Translations under genes and position numbers: made by a program | Notes under the pieces: generated by a model | What the model saw: the letters and a program-made list of their open reading frames with translations, nothing else | The model's database searches: none | Told to the model about the DNA's origin: nothing | Assembly (NCBI RefSeq): GCF_004193775.1 | Contig: NC_041002.1 | Location: 9,212,485-9,276,484, forward strand | Length of the DNA stretch: 64,000 nucleotides | Direction of reading: 5' to 3' | Origin: Glycine soja | Taxonomy: Eukaryota > Streptophyta > Magnoliopsida > Fabales > Fabaceae | Shown here: positions 34,164 through 45,394 of the stretch, one piece after another | Layout of the letters: the number at the start of each line of letters is the position of its first letter | Position numbering within the stretch: the first letter of the stretch is position 1

Positions 34164-36575
34164 TGTAACAGCCGTAACTTTAATAAGTAAATAAGAAAAT
34201 AATAAATTAATAAATTAATACATAAATAAATAAGAAAAAATAAAATAAAAATTATTAGGTCATAAATTCCCACTATATAAGCCAAATGTTAACCTAGAGC
34301 AGCTTTTTGGAAAACACATTCTGTTCCTTTCTTCTTTTCTGACGCACAAGAACCCTAACAGAGTAATCAGAGGAGGAGCTCTAGAGAGCACCAGAGACGC
34401 CACCATTGCTAACAGAGAACATTTAAGCGACTACCTCGAGGTAAGGGATGAGTTACTCACGCTTGGGGATTAGAATGAACATGTGTAGGGATCCCTAGAG
34501 GATCAATTTTTGGGTTATTTTGGGGTGTTTATGAATTTAATTATGTTTTCATGTTTAATCGCGGATTGAGTGTGTTTGATGAACCAATTGGTGTTCTGTT
34601 GCGAGTTTGTTGTAGAATTGATGTGTTCTGTTGCGAGTTTGTTGTAGGATTGATGTGTTTCTGTGTTAGGTGCGTACCTTAGGAATTAGAATTCTTTATA
34701 ATTAGCATAAAAATTGTGTGGTGGTGATTTTGTTTATACCAGATATGTTGGCCTTTCAATCTTGTTCTTGTGCTAATGTATATTGTGTCCAGATAATTAT
34801 TTTTACACCGCAGTGTATACGTGTACATATATATTGATACTGTTGTTTTTACAAACTGTATATTTTATTTCACGTGGGTGATTTCTTGTCATGAAATTCA
34901 TAGGTGTAGGGATTGTTGGATAATTGAATTGGCTAAAATCATTTAAAGAAATTAACTAAAGTTGTATTCACATTGTAATTAGACATTTTCTTGATGTTGG
35001 CAACTTAGTTGAAATATATTTAAAATATAGGTATACATGTTGTTCATAGAAATCAATATGAGTATATATTTTATTGTTATATATAATTTGTATTTACTTA
35101 ATAATATATTTGATATTATTGTGATTACTTTATATTAATATATATTTAATACTTTTTATATGTTATATATAATATGTACGTTTACGTTTACGTTAATATA
35201 TATTTTGTTATATATTTTGAATATAATATACTTATATATATATTTTACGTGTATTTTATAGTTACTTGTTTATAAGCCTTGAAGTTAAATATTGTATGTT
35301 ATTATTATTATGATACATTGTTATCTAATTGTTGAGTATATTTTGTAATTAGTTAGAGTGTGAAATGTTAAACTGTAGACATGAAACATGGTTGTGAATG
35401 AGTGTGTGATTGATATTTGTAGTGATATTACTTGTCATGTGAGTTATGAGTTATACAGTAACCCGACCAGTGTGTACCTTGAGAGAACTTTTATGCGCAG
35501 TGTTAAAGAAAATTGTAGGATTCCTAGTTAGGATCCTGAAGGGTTAAACTATAGCGCAATTTGTTAAATATGTTTGAAATATAAGAGTAAGGTCGTGGGT
35601 ATTATATAACTCATAAACAGTGTCTGCGTGCAAATAAAAAAAATATTTTAGGGGTTGGACCTGAATGAGGAAGGTGAGGCCCAAACGGATTCTTCGGAGT
35701 CTAGGCCTTGGGGCTAAAGATACTCGGTTTGAGTGCTCCTTTAAGCCCATGTTGATCCCATGTGGTTGGGGCATTCTCGCAAAACAGAGTAACCCTGACT
35801 GGTCACCTTATGATGTTACTTAGTGAGAGTGACCGAGTATACCCATTGTGTGGTGTGCTTTGTCATGTACTCCTAAGCGCCCCAGTGTTGTTTTTCACTG
35901 ACATGGTACCAAATTGCATATAGGCTTGAGTCTTAGTACAATTGTTGCATAACGCTTGTGTTTGAATTTCATTGAGTTAACAATTGTGGTTGATGTTATT
36001 TTATGGAGTGTGTAAACTTGAATGGGTGTGAATAATGTGTGCGATTTTGTGCAGTAATGTTATTTATATAAATTCAGCTTTAAGTATTATATGTTTCACA
36101 TGCTCTAATGTTTTATTATATACGAATGTGATAACTCACTCCAGGTGTGTATTTGTGTTTAGGCTGATTGCCACTTTGTTTCAGGTGAGCCTTCATATGA
36201 TGAGTCACATGCTAGAGATGGAGAGACTTAGTCTGTGATAGGGATTATGATTTACTGAATGATATAATTGTGTTATACTTTTCTACTTTAGTTTCTTTTT
36301 ATTATTTATTTAGAGTGGACATCCTTGTTTTGAGCCGGGATAATCTTATCTTTTATTAAAAAAAATAATATTCTATTATGTTTTCACTAAGTGGATGTGA
36401 ACCTTTATTCTTTTGAATTGATTAAATTAAATGTGTTTAAAAAGAAAAATTATTAATTAATTTTGCATGTTTTTTTTTTCCTTCTTTTATTATTATGTGT
36501 TTATAATCTTTTAATTAAATTTTGTATGATTTATTTAATTAGTTAGTTATAATTGTAAGGGTAGAGGGTGTCACA
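34164..36575 (+). repeat. complete solo LTR (2412 bp), gypsy-type, TSD TATTG
   Basis: Starts TGTAACAGCC and ends GAGGGTGTCACA. Direct repeats TATTG flank it exactly (34159-34163 and 36576-36580). Inside are a TATA-like ACTATATAAG near 34271, a transcribed-looking leader with a GAGGTAAG site near 34438, and long U5-like sequence with the GGACTCTTCGGAGTCTAGGCC-like segment near 35690. There is no internal domain, so it arose by recombination between two LTRs. The length and ends suit a Ty3/gypsy element of the Tekay/Del type, but without pol this lineage is only a suggestion. Confidence 0.92.
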
Positions 36576-36580
36576 TATTG

Positions 36581-37145
36581 CATAAACTCCTAAGCATTGT
36601 TGATATTACTAAACATCTAAAGATTAGTTGAATGCATGGGCATCCTCCCCAACCCCGTTGACCCCAAATACACACCAAGACAAACTTAAGTGCATGAAAA
36701 GATTATTATGTGACATTGTATTCAAAAGATTCCAGTGCAGCTGTGCAGGATTTTTTTTTTCTATTGACAAATATTAGTTTATTAGTTTTATTAAAATGTC
36801 AATGGGAGAAATTCAAATCCATGATCTCTCCCTCCCTTTTTTTCTTCACCCTTAAAGCCTTCAATTTCCAAACATCAAGCTAACCGTATATCTCCTTCCT
36901 AAGTAGTTTACTGAGTAATTATTGAAGAATTACAGCAAGATAAAATTGAGAAAACTATTGATGGAAGTCCCGTCTAGTAAAAAATATTGATGGCAGTTGA
37001 GGCATAATATAATGTTCATTTAATGTCCCGTTTAGGTTGAATAAGCTACCAATAAAAGCTTACCTTTTCTAGTTCTTCGGGTGTAAGGGCTCCTTTAATG
37101 TCCCGTATATTTGTTATATTGTATTAGTAACGATTCACCAGATAG
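36581..37145. other. intergenic stretch, no gene seen
   Basis: No coding similarity or clear repeat boundary found between the solo LTR and the SINE. Confidence 0.6.
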
Positions 37146-37157
37146 CCTCTGTCATAT

Positions 37158-37324
37158 AAAAAACTTCGTACCCCATTGCCCAGAGGCTCTTCGCTATGCG
37201 AAGGTATGGGGGAGGGATGTTGTACGCAGCCTTACCCTTGCATATGCAAAGAGGCTGTTTCCGGATTCGAACCCATGACCAACAAGTCACCAAGGCACAA
37301 CTTTACCGCTGCACCAGGGCTCGC
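37158..37324 (-). mobile_element. Au-type tRNA-derived SINE
   Basis: Read on the minus strand: GAGCCCTGGTGCAGCGGTAA (A box TGGTGCAGCGG), then the B box GGTTCGAATCC, the Au-family GGGTAAGGCTGCGTACA block, CATAGCGAAGAGCC, and a 3' T run. It is flanked by a perfect 12-bp target duplication, CCTCTGTCATAT, at 37146-37157 and 37325-37336. Au SINEs are mobilised by LINE machinery and transcribed by RNA polymerase III from the A and B boxes. Confidence 0.93.
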
Positions 37325-37853
37325 CCTCTGTCATATGACAATAAAAAAATAATGAGATTTGAGAATACTAGTAGTTGACAAACACTCAAAGAAGAAGAAG
37401 AAAAGGAAATAGTAATTATTGAACATCGCAAGTCAGTAACAGTGAGAAATATTTGAATCTCATTTTAGTAACCCAAAACAAATGTCTTAAGTGTTAAAGA
37501 AGAGCAAGTACTCATGATTGTTTTAGTACTAAACAGGATTTGATGCCCTGCATCCACTAAGGACTAAAAGTTTGAATTAAAATTGTGTTGTTTGTACGAG
37601 ATCTATAGAGAGAGATAGATAAGAGATATGAGAGGGTGGTAGCTATAATTGGAATTATATGCAAGACACTCTTTTTTGCTGTATATATAATGTGGTTAGT
37701 TAGTTAATTGAGAGTATTTTTTTTTGTTCCTTCTTCCTTTTCCTTTCGAGGCTAATAATTTGGAAGTATGCATGTGCAATGATCTATCCAACTAACCCGG
37801 CTATGCTTGGCCTTGTATTTGACTCAAATATTAAAAAACAACACTAAAAGCTA

Positions 37854-39116
37854 GATTTGATGACTATCACAGGCTTTGTTCTGAAAGAACAGTCAAAGTA
37901 TCCCGAATCATGTGGGATTTGAACATCCTTCTTAGTCACATTCTTCTTGGCTGCAAATTCGTTTGTTCTGCTGTTAACAAGGTATTTTTTTTCACTACTA
38001 TATCCCATCATAAACACTGGACTAGGTAGGGAAAACCATGTTAATATGTTATGTTGTCATGTTTTGACATTTTCTTCACGGAACATATTTTCATGACCAC
38101 TTTTTATTCGTAGGCGGGATTGGCGAAACTCCTATGCTGGAGAGACCAATGTTAAAGTGAGTTCTCTATTTCTGATTTCGGAAATAGTCCTTGATATGAA
38201 CTGTGGTGTGTGACTCAAAATCACAAAAATGACGCAAGTGAGAAGACTTTAAAATGGTGCTGTCATAACTGTTTTAAGCTATTATAACTGAATTGATTTT
38301 GGCACCAAAACATAGCTAGAGTGTACATATATATTCTTGATCATGTAATGCAGTGTGGGGTTTTTTTGATGAGAGTGGCTGAAAAACAAAGAGGCTGAAA
38401 AACTGCAGAAATCAGAGAGTTCAAAAGGGAGGTAGTGAGCTAGGTGATTGAGAGAGGTTTTGTTGAAAGAGAAACCAAGAGAGATCAAAGCTAGCTGCTG
38501 CTTGTATTGAACTTGTAATTTCATGATCAATGTGATGATGATGAGTTGCGTTTTCCCATGGATGTAGGCACATTGCCGAACCACGTAAATCTTTGGGTTC
38601 TTGCTCTGCTGTGTATTGCTTTGCTGTGTTTTTCTTGTTTTTTGATCTTGTGCAGACAAAGAGTAGCAGACTTTATAACTAGAACCAACATGAACAAAAT
38701 AGTGTTTATAAGTAGGGCCAATTATGACTTTTGTCTAAACTGAGTTAGGTCCAAACTCAAATTTTAATATGATATCAAAGTCTATTCTTAAGATTGTTAT
38801 TAGGCTTGTCAACCATTATAAGGTTGTTATCTGCATATGCTCGGTCCTATAAACTTCTTTGTTTGAGATTTCACATTGACTCGTATTATGACTAAAACAA
38901 TATATATAAGTTGGACAATCGTCACTTTTTGAATTAGATTTTTGGGATGATCTAAATACAAAATCATATGATTTGTTTTTCTATATACCCTATTATATTT
39001 TAGCTTTGGTGTTTTCTCATATTTGAAGTACCTTTTTGTAGGGTGAGGAGCAAAAGAAATTGGATGTCCTTTCAAATGAATTATTTGTGAAAGCCTTAAT
39101 CAGCAGTGAACGCAAA
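37854..39116 (+). pseudogene. cytosolic fructose-1,6-bisphosphatase, 5' fragment with three exons, frameshifted
   Basis: Three exons with proper splice sites match the N-terminal region of plant cytosolic FBPase, the sucrose-pathway enzyme that hydrolyses fructose 1,6-bisphosphate. Exon A (37854-37981) reads DLMTITGFVLKEQSKYPES, then after a one-base deletion near 37912 ILLSHILLGCKFVCSAVNK, ending at a GT donor. Exon B (38114-38156) reads AGLAKL then, after a 5-bp deletion, AGETNVK, with a GTGAGT donor. Exon C (39042-39116) reads GEEQKKLDVLSNELFVKALI and then SSERK before a GTAAAT donor. The first residues and all later exons, including the catalytic metal sites, are missing. Introns are kept, so this is a DNA-level copy or relic and not a processed pseudogene. 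Confidence 0.88.
38280..38780 (+). repeat. possible copia LTR insertion within the FBPase intron
   Basis: The segment ends TTTTAATATGATATCAAAG, resembling an LTR end plus methionine-tRNA primer site of copia elements, and contains ACCACGTAAATCTTTGGGTTCTTG, wording typical of the transcribed part of plant copia LTRs. The left end is not defined and no gag follows. It would explain why the intron between exons B and C is almost 900 bp long. Confidence 0.35.
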
Positions 39117-39643
39117 GTAAATTTGCTTCTAGTTGTTGTTTTCTATGTTATCCTTTTTCTTGATATGAATTGGAGTTTGATTCATATGCAACCCTTTTGT
39201 GGATGCAGCCTTAAATTATCTAATATCATCTTCAATAGAAGATATAATATACATTTGTTTCTCTTGTGGATGCAGGCATTTCTCATTCTTCGTCTTCTGA
39301 TATCTAGTAAGTCAATTCACTAATGTTTCCTTTTGTTTTGAAAACTTAATTATGTGTGCCTAAATTGAAATATATCCATGAAACATGAAACTTTGTGGTT
39401 GCTTGCATGTTGTTTGAATTGATTGTGGATAGACATAAAGCTTTTGATTTAAGTTGTCAGAAATTTTCCTTTTTCTGAAATTATAAGCGGGAAAATTATA
39501 TATATATAGAGTCAGTGTGAGGAGCAATACATTAGTAATGATTTTGATTCTATTTGTTCTGTACTTTTCAGTCTCATATCAGTTTTAAACTGGTCTGCAT
39601 CCCTCCCTACTGTTGTAATCTCATCTCTACACCTCTATTCAAG

Positions 39644-40635
39644 CTAGTCTCTATTCAAACTTGATTTTACTTTGCTTATGTGAATACCATTAAAAATCAA
39701 TCGATCAATTCCTGCTGCCAAACTTCTCCAAATCCCAACAAAATCCCTACCATTCAAACTTACTTCTACCACTGACATTTTGCTTTGAAGATAATCCAGG
39801 GCTTCTATTAGAGTCTTTGACATAGTCCATCCTTCTTCACCCTCTAGCCATTGCCTCTTGTTATTCACATAATCTCGAGAATGACAATCAAAACCTCTGA
39901 AAATGACTAGGGAAATCTTTTCAACCCATTGTGTTTTGAACTCTTCTAACTTTTTGATCTCATCATAAAAAATAAACCTTTTGGAACTCTCTGGCAACAA
40001 TTCACCATAATTATTTGAATTGTTTTCCATTTCTGGTTGATCATCCTCATCCATTCCCATCTCAAGGAAAAAGACATCCTCAGACCATTCCTTTAGAACA
40101 GATTCAAAGTAATGAGCAGCATTGATAGAAATTGTAACTTTAATTACTTTTTCATCATCGGTTAAGGCATTCAAACCTTCAGCTTCTTGGCAGCAGATAA
40201 GTATGGAATCAAAAAAATTTCATATAATATGAATACATGCAAATCTGAGAAATTTTTTCCTAAAAAATACACTAGGAAATGATTGGCATCGATCAATAAC
40301 AAATGCTAGATGGGGAAGAAAGGCATTAGAAATCATAGGAGACTTGTGATCCCAGAATGGTCTACCAAAGACTTAATCCTTTTGTCAAAAGCTATCGTCA
40401 AATCAATGAGATGTAGCCATGATACTATAGCAGATGACTGAATTCCTGTAACCCTCTCTTCATCTACTTGACTAATGTAACTAGGGAAAATTTCTTTTGC
40501 CAAGTATGTGGTTAAAGAGGTTACCATTGCTGAGATCCATTCTCGTCTACAACTGTAACCAACCAACTTTGCTTCATCAACCAATGGTTGCAACAATTCA
40601 TCCATAGAGTCAACATAATCCTTTTGGCAAGCCAA
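39644..40635 (-). pseudogene. MAG2: RINT1-like protein MAG2, fragment with internal deletion
   Basis: MAG2 is the plant RINT1/TIP20 homologue, a tethering-complex subunit for Golgi-to-ER traffic. The first block (40635-40336) gives DYVDSMDELLQPLVDEAKLV, REWISAMVTSLTTYLAKEIF and IVSWLHLIDLTIAFDKRIKS. After HSGI the frame and register change near 40340: about 60 residues of the family are absent, and the next block begins MISNAFLPHLAFVIDRCQS. It continues through a TGA at about 40220 to NAAHYFESVLKEWSEDVFFL, EEFKTQWVEKISLVIFRGFD, ALDYLQSKMSVVEVSLNG and WRSLAAGIDRLIFNG, ending 39644 short of the family C-terminus. No introns are visible. Not functional. Confidence 0.9.
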
Positions 40636-41304
40636 TTCATTTGTAGGTCAACTTGTATAACTAAACAAATACAGGAAGATAGGTGTCAGTATCTCAATCA
40701 AGGAAAGTACAGCTGGAACTATGGACAATGTGTACAAAGACATCATAAAACTGAGGGGACCTCATTTACTTTTGGCAGCAATCTAACATTATTGGCCTAA
40801 CATGAGAAGCAATCTTCATCATTCAACTTAGTGCATTATTTACCGGCAACAACCCATATCCCATAGAAACTTAGAAACTTGGTTTAATTTCATAGTGTAG
40901 AGTACCCCCTCAAACACTATTCCACTAGGTATACACATGACATGAATTTAGACAGATTTACCAATATACCATACACTAAAGCAAAGAATAAGCATTTAAG
41001 TATTAAAAAAATAAAAATATATGATTTATTGGTTTATATAGTTGGATAAGAAAAGGATAACAGAACATATCTGTCTAAGCCTACTAGGTAATCTTAAAAG
41101 AAAATAAAAAAATATGGATCATGAAAGAGACAAACACATCCAAATAAGATGTCAAAAGAAGAAACACAAATTCTCATCAAGGGAGAGGGACAATTAACTT
41201 GGTAAATGAGATGAATCAATAGGGAAGCACCCCTGAAAGCGAAGTCAGATTGTAGATACCAGCAAATCTTCTACTAAGTGAATCTAAAAGCATCTCACCG
41301 GACC

Positions 41305-42446
41305 ATCCCATAACAGCATAGTTGTACACAAACACTCGAAGATGCTCCTTCACACCAAGTACTTTCCAATCTATGGTTCCATTCCTGAACCCTGTCCTAG
41401 GACGCCATCAATTCAGCACAACAACTTCACCTTCTGGACCCCTTTGTCCACTCATAACCAGAAGTTTCTCCCCACAACCCTTGAAAGCCAGGCCCCATCC
41501 ATTAGAAGAATCAGCCCGTACTGGAAGCCTTCCCAATTCACTCCAGGTGTGCCTTTCGTTGTCATATTTATTCACCATGTTGGTTAGATGTTCTTCATCA
41601 TAATACAACTGGTTATCCATAATTGCCACAAGTGGAGGTGCTTGAGCACCCCCGTTAACATATGGTTACATACCCTCTATTTTCCGCCAATTTCTAGTCT
41701 TAACATCATACTCATCCCCACAAGTCAATGAAACAATAAGTGGATACATGCTAGCAATCACATAGCATTTGCCATCCATAAAAAAACCAGAGCACAATGT
41801 ACGTGGTGTATGCATGTTTGGCAATAGTTCCCATGTACCTGAATTTGAGTCATACAACTCTGCCGATTCAAGAACATTTCCATATTTATTAGTTCCACCA
41901 GCAAAAACAACAATTGAACCAACACTGCCACATCTTCACCCAATTGCAATAAATCAAGCTGTACTTCTAAATGGCAAAATCCATCAATTCCCGACCAAAA
42001 ACCAGCATTTCACTCCCCACAGCCGAGGACTCCTTGCCTGGATGATTAAAATAGTCATGACAAGGTATCTTAGGTAATGTTATCCATCTATTTCTCTTGG
42101 GGTTAAATACCTCCCACCCTCTTGGATCACAAACCAACTAAACCAAATGCTGTAGCTCCACAATCCCCGGCTTATTCCTCAACTCAAATAGATACCCACT
42201 CCTAATCAGCAAGTTGTACCTTTTATTTATACATGCTAGTGAAGCATAATCAGATCTACTAGCCCAAGCAAGACAATTCAGCGCAAGATCATAAAAAAGA
42301 CCAGGAAGAAGCGAATCATTTGCTCCAGCTCCAGCTCTAGGAAAACCATCATTCACTCCTTCCCTTGTATCCAATTCAACAGAGCTATTATTCACTTTCT
42401 CTACATCCTCCGGCAAGGAAGAATCCTTACGTATTCTCTTTGTCAT
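41305..42446 (-). pseudogene. F-box/kelch-repeat protein, SKIP11-like, broken by stops and a deletion
   Basis: Plant SKIP11-type F-box/kelch proteins are substrate receptors of SCF ubiquitin ligases. ATG at 42446 begins [20 protein letters not shown], followed by the F-box-like [20 protein letters not shown] and [15 protein letters not shown]. Kelch-type blocks follow: [38 protein letters not shown], then in a shifted frame [74 protein letters not shown]. In-frame stops are at about 42138, 41967, 41664 and 41405; a small deletion with frameshift is near 41925. The frame ends near 41305 at [10 protein letters not shown], which is close to the family C-terminus. The coding part is one exon, as is usual in this family. 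Confidence 0.92.
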
Positions 42447-42662
42447 GTCAATAAACCTTCAGTGAATTATAGATAGAACCTTCATAAGCAACCCACACCC
42501 ACAAAGTCCATCCCATCAAAGTGCATGGCACTAATCTCTATCTCCGTATTCTTTCCCTCAAATCTATGAACTTGTTTTAAAATCTGTAATCACCTTATGC
42601 TAAATAATCATCCCTTCACTGGACTTACACCCATTTGGTACATTAACTGGAAAACCATAACC

Positions 42663-42945
42663 TCATATAAAATGAGAAAAAAAATATAGCAGCAGAAACT
42701 TATCTGATAGAAGAACATGCCAAAGTTGACAAGGGCCTACTTTTGTGCGTTTAGATACTGTTATTGCTCTCAGATGGGGACAAGCAAATGCAGAATTAGT
42801 AATCTGTTTCTGGAGAAGCCTGCAATAGTTGATCCACATAAGGCATGTCATCAGTCCTAAAATATTTCCATGCTTGCCCCTTCATCTTAGCTCCAATGTC
42901 TCCTTCAAGTAGAGTTGCAGCACCAACTTCTCAGAAATTATATAC
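42663..42945 (-). other. unassigned possible coding remnant upstream of the F-box/kelch pseudogene
   Basis: On the minus strand one frame reads EGDIGAKMKGQAWKYFRTDD then MPYVDQLLQASPETDY before a stop. Composition is coding-like but I do not recognise it. It could be part of the 5' leader of the F-box gene or a further gene fragment. Confidence 0.25.
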
Positions 42946-43819
42946 TCTCATGCCTTGTGAATTTACAGCATGATCACTGTATTAAAATATATTTGATATA
43001 TACAATAAATTTCTGAAGCAATTTAAGAAGGGATAAATTATAAAGAATAATAGAAATATAAATAAACCTACACCTATAGATCAAAACCAAATATAAAATA
43101 TTAATTACCTGTGAGCTTTCATTGATGATGACTGCTGCTTCTTAAGTCTTAATAGCATATTTAACATACATATTAGGTTATTAATAAACCTGCAATCAGT
43201 AGTTTTATAGCCAATTTTCTTTTCTTAAGTTTAGGTAATAATAATTTAGCAAAATTACTTCCATGTGAATGAAAATTGGTTAACCAATAATTACACGCTC
43301 TTGTGTCAATGATATATGAAAGACATTGTTGCTGCACCGGTTCATTCATCAACATGTATTTGTTGATGACATATACATATGTCGTTTGTGTGTTTGAATA
43401 AATTTTGTTTACACGATTGTACTCCTACTTTGGTGTTAAACATAGTGTATTGTTGTAGGTGGTACTATTAAACCCTCTATCGTCGGTTAAGGATACAAGG
43501 TTTCTACTTGTTGTTTCACTGAACATACACTCATCTAATAATCACCGGCATTATTGCAACCTAAGTTTTTGTTAGTAGAATCTATCGAGGTATGTATGTC
43601 ATTCTGACACTTATGTCATCGTTAATTATTAAATTTGTTGTTCACATGTGACTATTGTTTAATATTACATTTTTGTACATTGTGAACGAACCATAGTCCA
43701 TAGTTCCCCGTTTGAGATTGAATACAACGATTACTACAAACAGTTTGTATTAATTGTTGTATTGAATCTTGAATTGTCCGTTTGGACAGTTTGGGAAGAC
43801 TAGTTATTTTTACTTAATT

Positions 43820-44523
43820 TTTTTTTGGAAAAAATATAAATTATGTTAAACAAAAAATGATACAACAATAAACGGGGCATACCCCGCAGCTAGAGAAAAT
43901 CAAAAGCCTCCCTAATACAAGAAGACCTATATCAAGATGTTAAAACAAATGCAACATGTGCGCTTGTCTATACATAAGAAACTTAATCTTGCTAATAACT
44001 TCTATTACAGAAAATTGATAATCTTCAAAAATCAGCTTGTTCCTAGACAGCCAGATGCAGTAGACTGTAATTGTTATAGCCAGACAACGAAATTTTCCTT
44101 GAACACCTGATGTGGATCTGCCCCTAATTAAAGAGTCAGTAATGCGCTGTAAAGAAGTGAAACGCCTGCGGAAAAGAGCCAAATCACGAATGTAAGCCCA
44201 AACTTGGAGAGATTTCATGCAAGAAAAGAACAAATGAGCATTTGATTCAGCTTCATTTGAACATGAAGGGCAGAGGGAACCCTTGTTAAAAAAAGCAGCT
44301 TTGTCAAGAATAAACAGTCGGTTCCTTTTAGCAAACCATAGAATGAAAGACATCTTAGGGGGGATTGCTGGGTTCCATATAACAGAACACCGACTAACAG
44401 TAGGCTTGACACCTCTAATGTATTCATAGACTTTGCCAACAAGCAATTGTTCATTGGTGCTCCAAGATTGAATCCTCTTTTTGGCCTCTTTCGTACTTAG
44501 CTCTTTGGAGATAATAAAGTCCC
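43820..44523 (-). mobile_element. 5'-truncated LINE (L1-type) with 16-bp target duplication
   Basis: Flanked by a perfect direct repeat TTATTTTTACTTAATT (43804-43819 and 44524-44539). The 3' end lies at the left: a T run on the plus strand abuts the left repeat, i.e. a poly(A) tail on the minus strand. Reading minus from about 44516, the frame gives KEAKKRIQSWSTNEQLLVGK, then VSRCSVIWNPAIPPKMSFIL and the zinc-binding block CPSCSNEAESNAHLFFSC (44446-43940). This is the zf-RVT region at the C-terminus of plant L1 reverse transcriptase proteins. Endonuclease and reverse transcriptase proper are lost through 5' truncation. The frame is open to its end, so the insertion is fairly young. Confidence 0.94.
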
Positions 44524-44833
44524 TTATTTTTACTTAATTCTTACTTATAAGTTAAGTATGTTGTGTTATTTTTGACTAAATTTTGGTTTAGTGCATCTTG
44601 CTTTGTTCTCCGGGATTGGGTGAATTGATGTCACCACTTTCATGTCGTGTACTTGGAGACCAAAGTGAAATGCTGTCGAAATTTTGTCAAATTTAACATA
44701 ACCGTTTTAACTTGTTTGTTTGAATCAAGTAAAAAGTTGTCTTCCCGAATGGGATATGGTCACACCTTTTTATGAAAAAAGAGAGGTTGTCATGCATATC
44801 GGATAATCTACCCCGTATGACAGTACACCAAAG

Positions 44834-45394
44834 ATGGATCAAAGTTGGATGAAAAGAGCACGCATAAGTCACGAGTATGAGAATGGCGTTGAATATTTCT
44901 TGTAATTTGCCCAAGAAAATGCACCAGAAATGGATGGAGTATATTTGTGTCCATGTGTTAAATGTTTGAATGGGAGACGACAATCATTGGATGACATTAG
45001 AACACATCTTATATGTGATGGTATCAATCCTACTTATACAAAATGAATATGACATGGTGAGTTACCACAAATGTCACCAACCCTTCCGACTGATGCAGTT
45101 GATGTACAAGTCGGTGATCGTATAGAAGACATGGTACGCGATCTTGGACAAGAGGCTTTTAGGCAGGCACATGCACCTTATTATGAAAAATTAGATACTA
45201 ATTCTAAGAAGCCATTGTATCTCGGATGCATAAACTACACACGGTTATCGGGGGTGTTAGCTTTGGTGAATTTGAAGGCAAGATTTGGGTGGAGTGACAA
45301 AAGCTTCAATGAATTACTTTTGTTATTGAAGAATATGCTTCCTGTAGATAACACGTTACCAAAGAATCATTTGAGGCAAAGAAGATATTATGCC
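44834..45394 (+). pseudogene. CACTA transposase-associated N-terminal region
   Basis: ATG at 44834 opens MDQSWMKRARISHEYENGVE, the start of the transposase-associated domain that precedes TNP2 transposases in plant CACTA elements. Conserved blocks follow: ENAPEMDGVYLCPCVKCLNG, SLDDIRTHLICDGINPTYTK, DLGQEAFRQAHAPYYEKLDT, LALVNLKARFGWSDKSFNEL, LLLLKNMLPVDNTLPKNH. Stops are a TAA near 44906 and TGAs near 45044-45050; a one-base deletion near 45370 shifts the frame. The sequence is cut by the LTR at 45395, before the DDE transposase domain. Confidence 0.9.

Noticed and set aside
41322..41603. Plus-strand ORFs near 41.3-41.6 kb
   Set aside because: Antisense shadows of the F-box/kelch pseudogene.
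42663..42851. A fourth captured host gene upstream of the F-box/kelch pseudogene
   Set aside because: The peptide is not recognised and could be part of the F-box leader, so it is listed only as an unassigned remnant.
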